A stretch of 64,000 bases of DNA from NCBI RefSeq assembly GCF_018531125.1, contig NZ_JAHDSY010000001.1; one strand, written 5' to 3'. A program made the translations under genes and the position numbers. Position 1 is the first letter of the stretch; the number at the start of each line of letters is the position of its first letter. Below, piece by piece: positions 62,971-64,000 of this stretch. The notes below the pieces were generated by a model that was not told where the DNA came from, ran no database searches, and saw only the letters and a program-made list of their open reading frames with translations. This DNA is from Canibacter zhuwentaonis (GTDB taxonomy: Bacteria > Actinomycetota > Actinomycetes > Actinomycetales > Microbacteriaceae).

Positions 62971-63565
62971 GACGCACGTGAGTTATCCAATCTAGCCCGA
63001 GTTGTGCGTAGAAAGCGATTGCCGCGTAGGATAAAATCACCAGCACCCAGCGCCACTCGTGCAAAAACTGGCAGATGCGGCGCAGTCCGGCGCTTACCCG
63101 TGCGTGATTCTCCGCGACCGTCGCGGGCACAGTTAGCCAGAACAGTGGAATTGTTACGAGCCATATCACCATGCACCATGGGCACAGCGTGCCAATTGCA
63201 AAAACGCTCTGCCAGCTGAGCCAGAAAACGAACACCACTGCGGTAAGCAGGGCGCAGTTGTAGATGTGCCAGAACCAGCTACTAAAACGTGCCCCCGCGA
63301 GCAGCGCCACCCCCACTAGCACCGGCGCAACAAAAGCGGCAATGCCGATGAATGTGTTGGAAAACCCGAACAGCGACCCTTGCCAAGAGTCCATGTTTGG
63401 CCCGCAGGTGACCAGAATGCTGAACTCGCAGTTTGTGACATAGTCAGGGTTTTTCAGCTTTTTAAGGTATTCCACGGCCAGCTCCATGGACGCAAACCAC
63501 CCAATTGCCCCAAATAAAATTGAGACCAGTGCTAATTTTAAGGTTTTGTCTCGGTTATTTTTCAT
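62951..63565 (-). CDS. VKOR-family membrane oxidoreductase
   Basis: Vitamin K epoxide reductase homologues reoxidise the DsbA-type partner that makes disulfides outside the cell, passing electrons to quinone. The 204-residue protein has five hydrophobic helices, the loop cysteines Cys46 and Cys54 (NCEFSILVTCG) and the quinone-side CPWC at 128-131. All four cysteines are present, so it should be active. No fused thioredoxin domain. The ATG is seven bases after TAAAAT. Confidence 0.9.
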   Translation of the reverse strand: MKNNRDKTLKLALVSILFGAIGWFASMELAVEYLKKLKNPDYVTNCEFSILVTCGPNMDSWQGSLFGFSNTFIGIAAFVAPVLVGVALLAGARFSSWFWHIYNCALLTAVVFVFWLSWQSVFAIGTLCPWCMVIWLVTIPLFWLTVPATVAENHARVSAGLRRICQFLHEWRWVLVILSYAAIAFYAQLGLDWITHVRLAFSGG

Positions 63566-63572
63566 AAAACTA

Positions 63573-63578
63573 ATTTTA
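63573..63578 (-). promoter_or_regulatory. -10 element, leaderless VKOR gene
   Basis: On the minus strand TAAAAT ends seven bases before the ATG, without a Shine-Dalgarno sequence. Confidence 0.45.
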
Positions 63579-63666
63579 CTAGCGTTTACTCAGTTTTGGC
63601 TTGATAAATAGTGCAATAATTGTTTACAGGTTTATTGTACTATTTTCATTAAACCGCAAGATTTAA

Positions 63667-63731
63667 TGCATGATTTCATGCAGGTGTAAGATTTTTGCCA
63701 CTATATGGCGCACTACAGCAAAAATAGTGGC
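63667..63731 (+). promoter_or_regulatory. Palindrome and alternative hairpins before the last gene
   Basis: TGCATGA-TT-TCATGCA (63667-63682) is a perfect palindrome. Downstream, ATTTTTGC (63691-63698) can pair with GCAAAAAT (63718-63725), while GCCACTAT (63697-63704) can pair with ATAGTGGC (63724-63731). The two stems share bases and cannot form together. They lie just before the ribosome binding site of the last gene. Confidence 0.5.
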
Positions 63732-63758
63732 TAGCGTAATGCTAAGGAGCACACTGTT

Positions 63759-64000
63759 ATGGTGAAAGAACATATTGCCGCAGGTGACACACAGTCGCCA
63801 GCAGCTATTCAGATGGTGGACGGCAACTCGCGGGAGGTCAGCGCGCAACCGGCAGCAATCGCGGCGGATCGGGTTGACACGAAGTGCGTGATGTTTCTTG
63901 CGCCGGATGTGCCACCGGTAAAACCAAAACCGCGCGTGCCGTATCTGAGTTTTGAAGTGGGAATGCCGCTGTTCGATCTTGCTCGTAAAGCAGGCGATGA
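63759..64000 (+). CDS. Unidentified protein, cut by window end
   Basis: The frame opens with an ATG ten bases after AAGGAG and stays open to the window edge (80 codons). The first 45 residues are hydrophilic; residues 55-80 read APDVPPVKPKPR followed by VPYLSFEVGMPLFDLARKAG. There is no signal peptide or membrane helix in this part. I do not recognise the family. The long upstream region with a palindrome and competing hairpins suggests regulation. Confidence 0.6.
   Translation, partial: MVKEHIAAGDTQSPAAIQMVDGNSREVSAQPAAIAADRVDTKCVMFLAPDVPPVKPKPRVPYLSFEVGMPLFDLARKAGD

Overview
The window is ordinary chromosome of a Gram-positive actinobacterium of moderate GC, most like a Microbacteriaceae-type member of the Micrococcales. 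The evidence is marker families such as DUF3039, DUF2469, the HGxxPAAW membrane protein, ANTAR regulator PdtaR, DivIVA-type proteins, a cutinase lipoprotein, choice-of-anchor M and cell-wall-binding-repeat surface proteins, and gene orders such as xerC-M23-rpsB-tsf-pyrH-frr-cdsA and trpC-trpB-trpA-lgt-pyk. Genus cannot be settled from sequence alone. I saw no insertion sequence, prophage, CRISPR array or plasmid gene. Coding density is high.

Layout. 1-8200: a short UAA-anticodon tRNA, lemA-htpX, aspartate ammonia-lyase, an FAH-family hydrolase, and a 954-residue secreted wall protein. 8200-14600: rpsO, a class III aminotransferase, then prfB, ftsE, ftsX and smpB. 14700-17800: an HtrA-type protease, a decayed ABC exporter ATPase that keeps its promoter and ribosome binding site, and DUF3039. 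17790-24570: pncB divergent from DUF2469, then yraN-comM-dprA-xerC (DNA uptake and recombination) converging on an M23-like protein. 24780-30460: rpsB-tsf, pyrH-frr-cdsA, a four-motif DivIVA-like protein, a lytic transglycosylase and a small CxxC protein. 30500-36500: RNase HI, an 859-residue polar coiled-coil protein, and two envelope/chaperone genes. 36500-39000: cysteine desulfurase plus mnmA (tRNA thiolation). 39040-43150: glpD-glpF-glpK for glycerol use. 43360-46330: tRNA-His, orn, def, an MFS exporter and tRNA-Arg. 46480-52850: HGxxPAAW-trpC-trpB-trpA-lgt-pyk, tRNA-Leu(CAA) and pdtaR. 52900-64000: a thioesterase, polA, a cutinase lipoprotein, a 1068-residue surface protein behind a Fur/Zur-like operator, rpsA, coaE, a VKOR-family protein and the start of an unidentified gene.

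Two patterns stand out. First, about fifteen genes that lack a Shine-Dalgarno sequence have a -10 hexamer (mostly TANNNT) ending 6 or 7 bases before the start codon. They appear to be transcribed as leaderless mRNAs, and the pattern also fixes several start codons. Second, the 1068-residue surface protein has a complete leaderless promoter (TTGATA, 17 bases, TATCAT, 6 bases, ATG) covered end to end by a nested palindrome of Fur/Zur type, so a wall-bound adhesin-like protein is probably controlled by metal supply. Other points of interest are a region rich in envelope and polar-growth genes at 28.9-36.5 kb, a 21-bp minisatellite coding for heptapeptide repeats in the 954-residue protein, a hairpin-rich rpsB leader, and mutually exclusive hairpins before the last gene.
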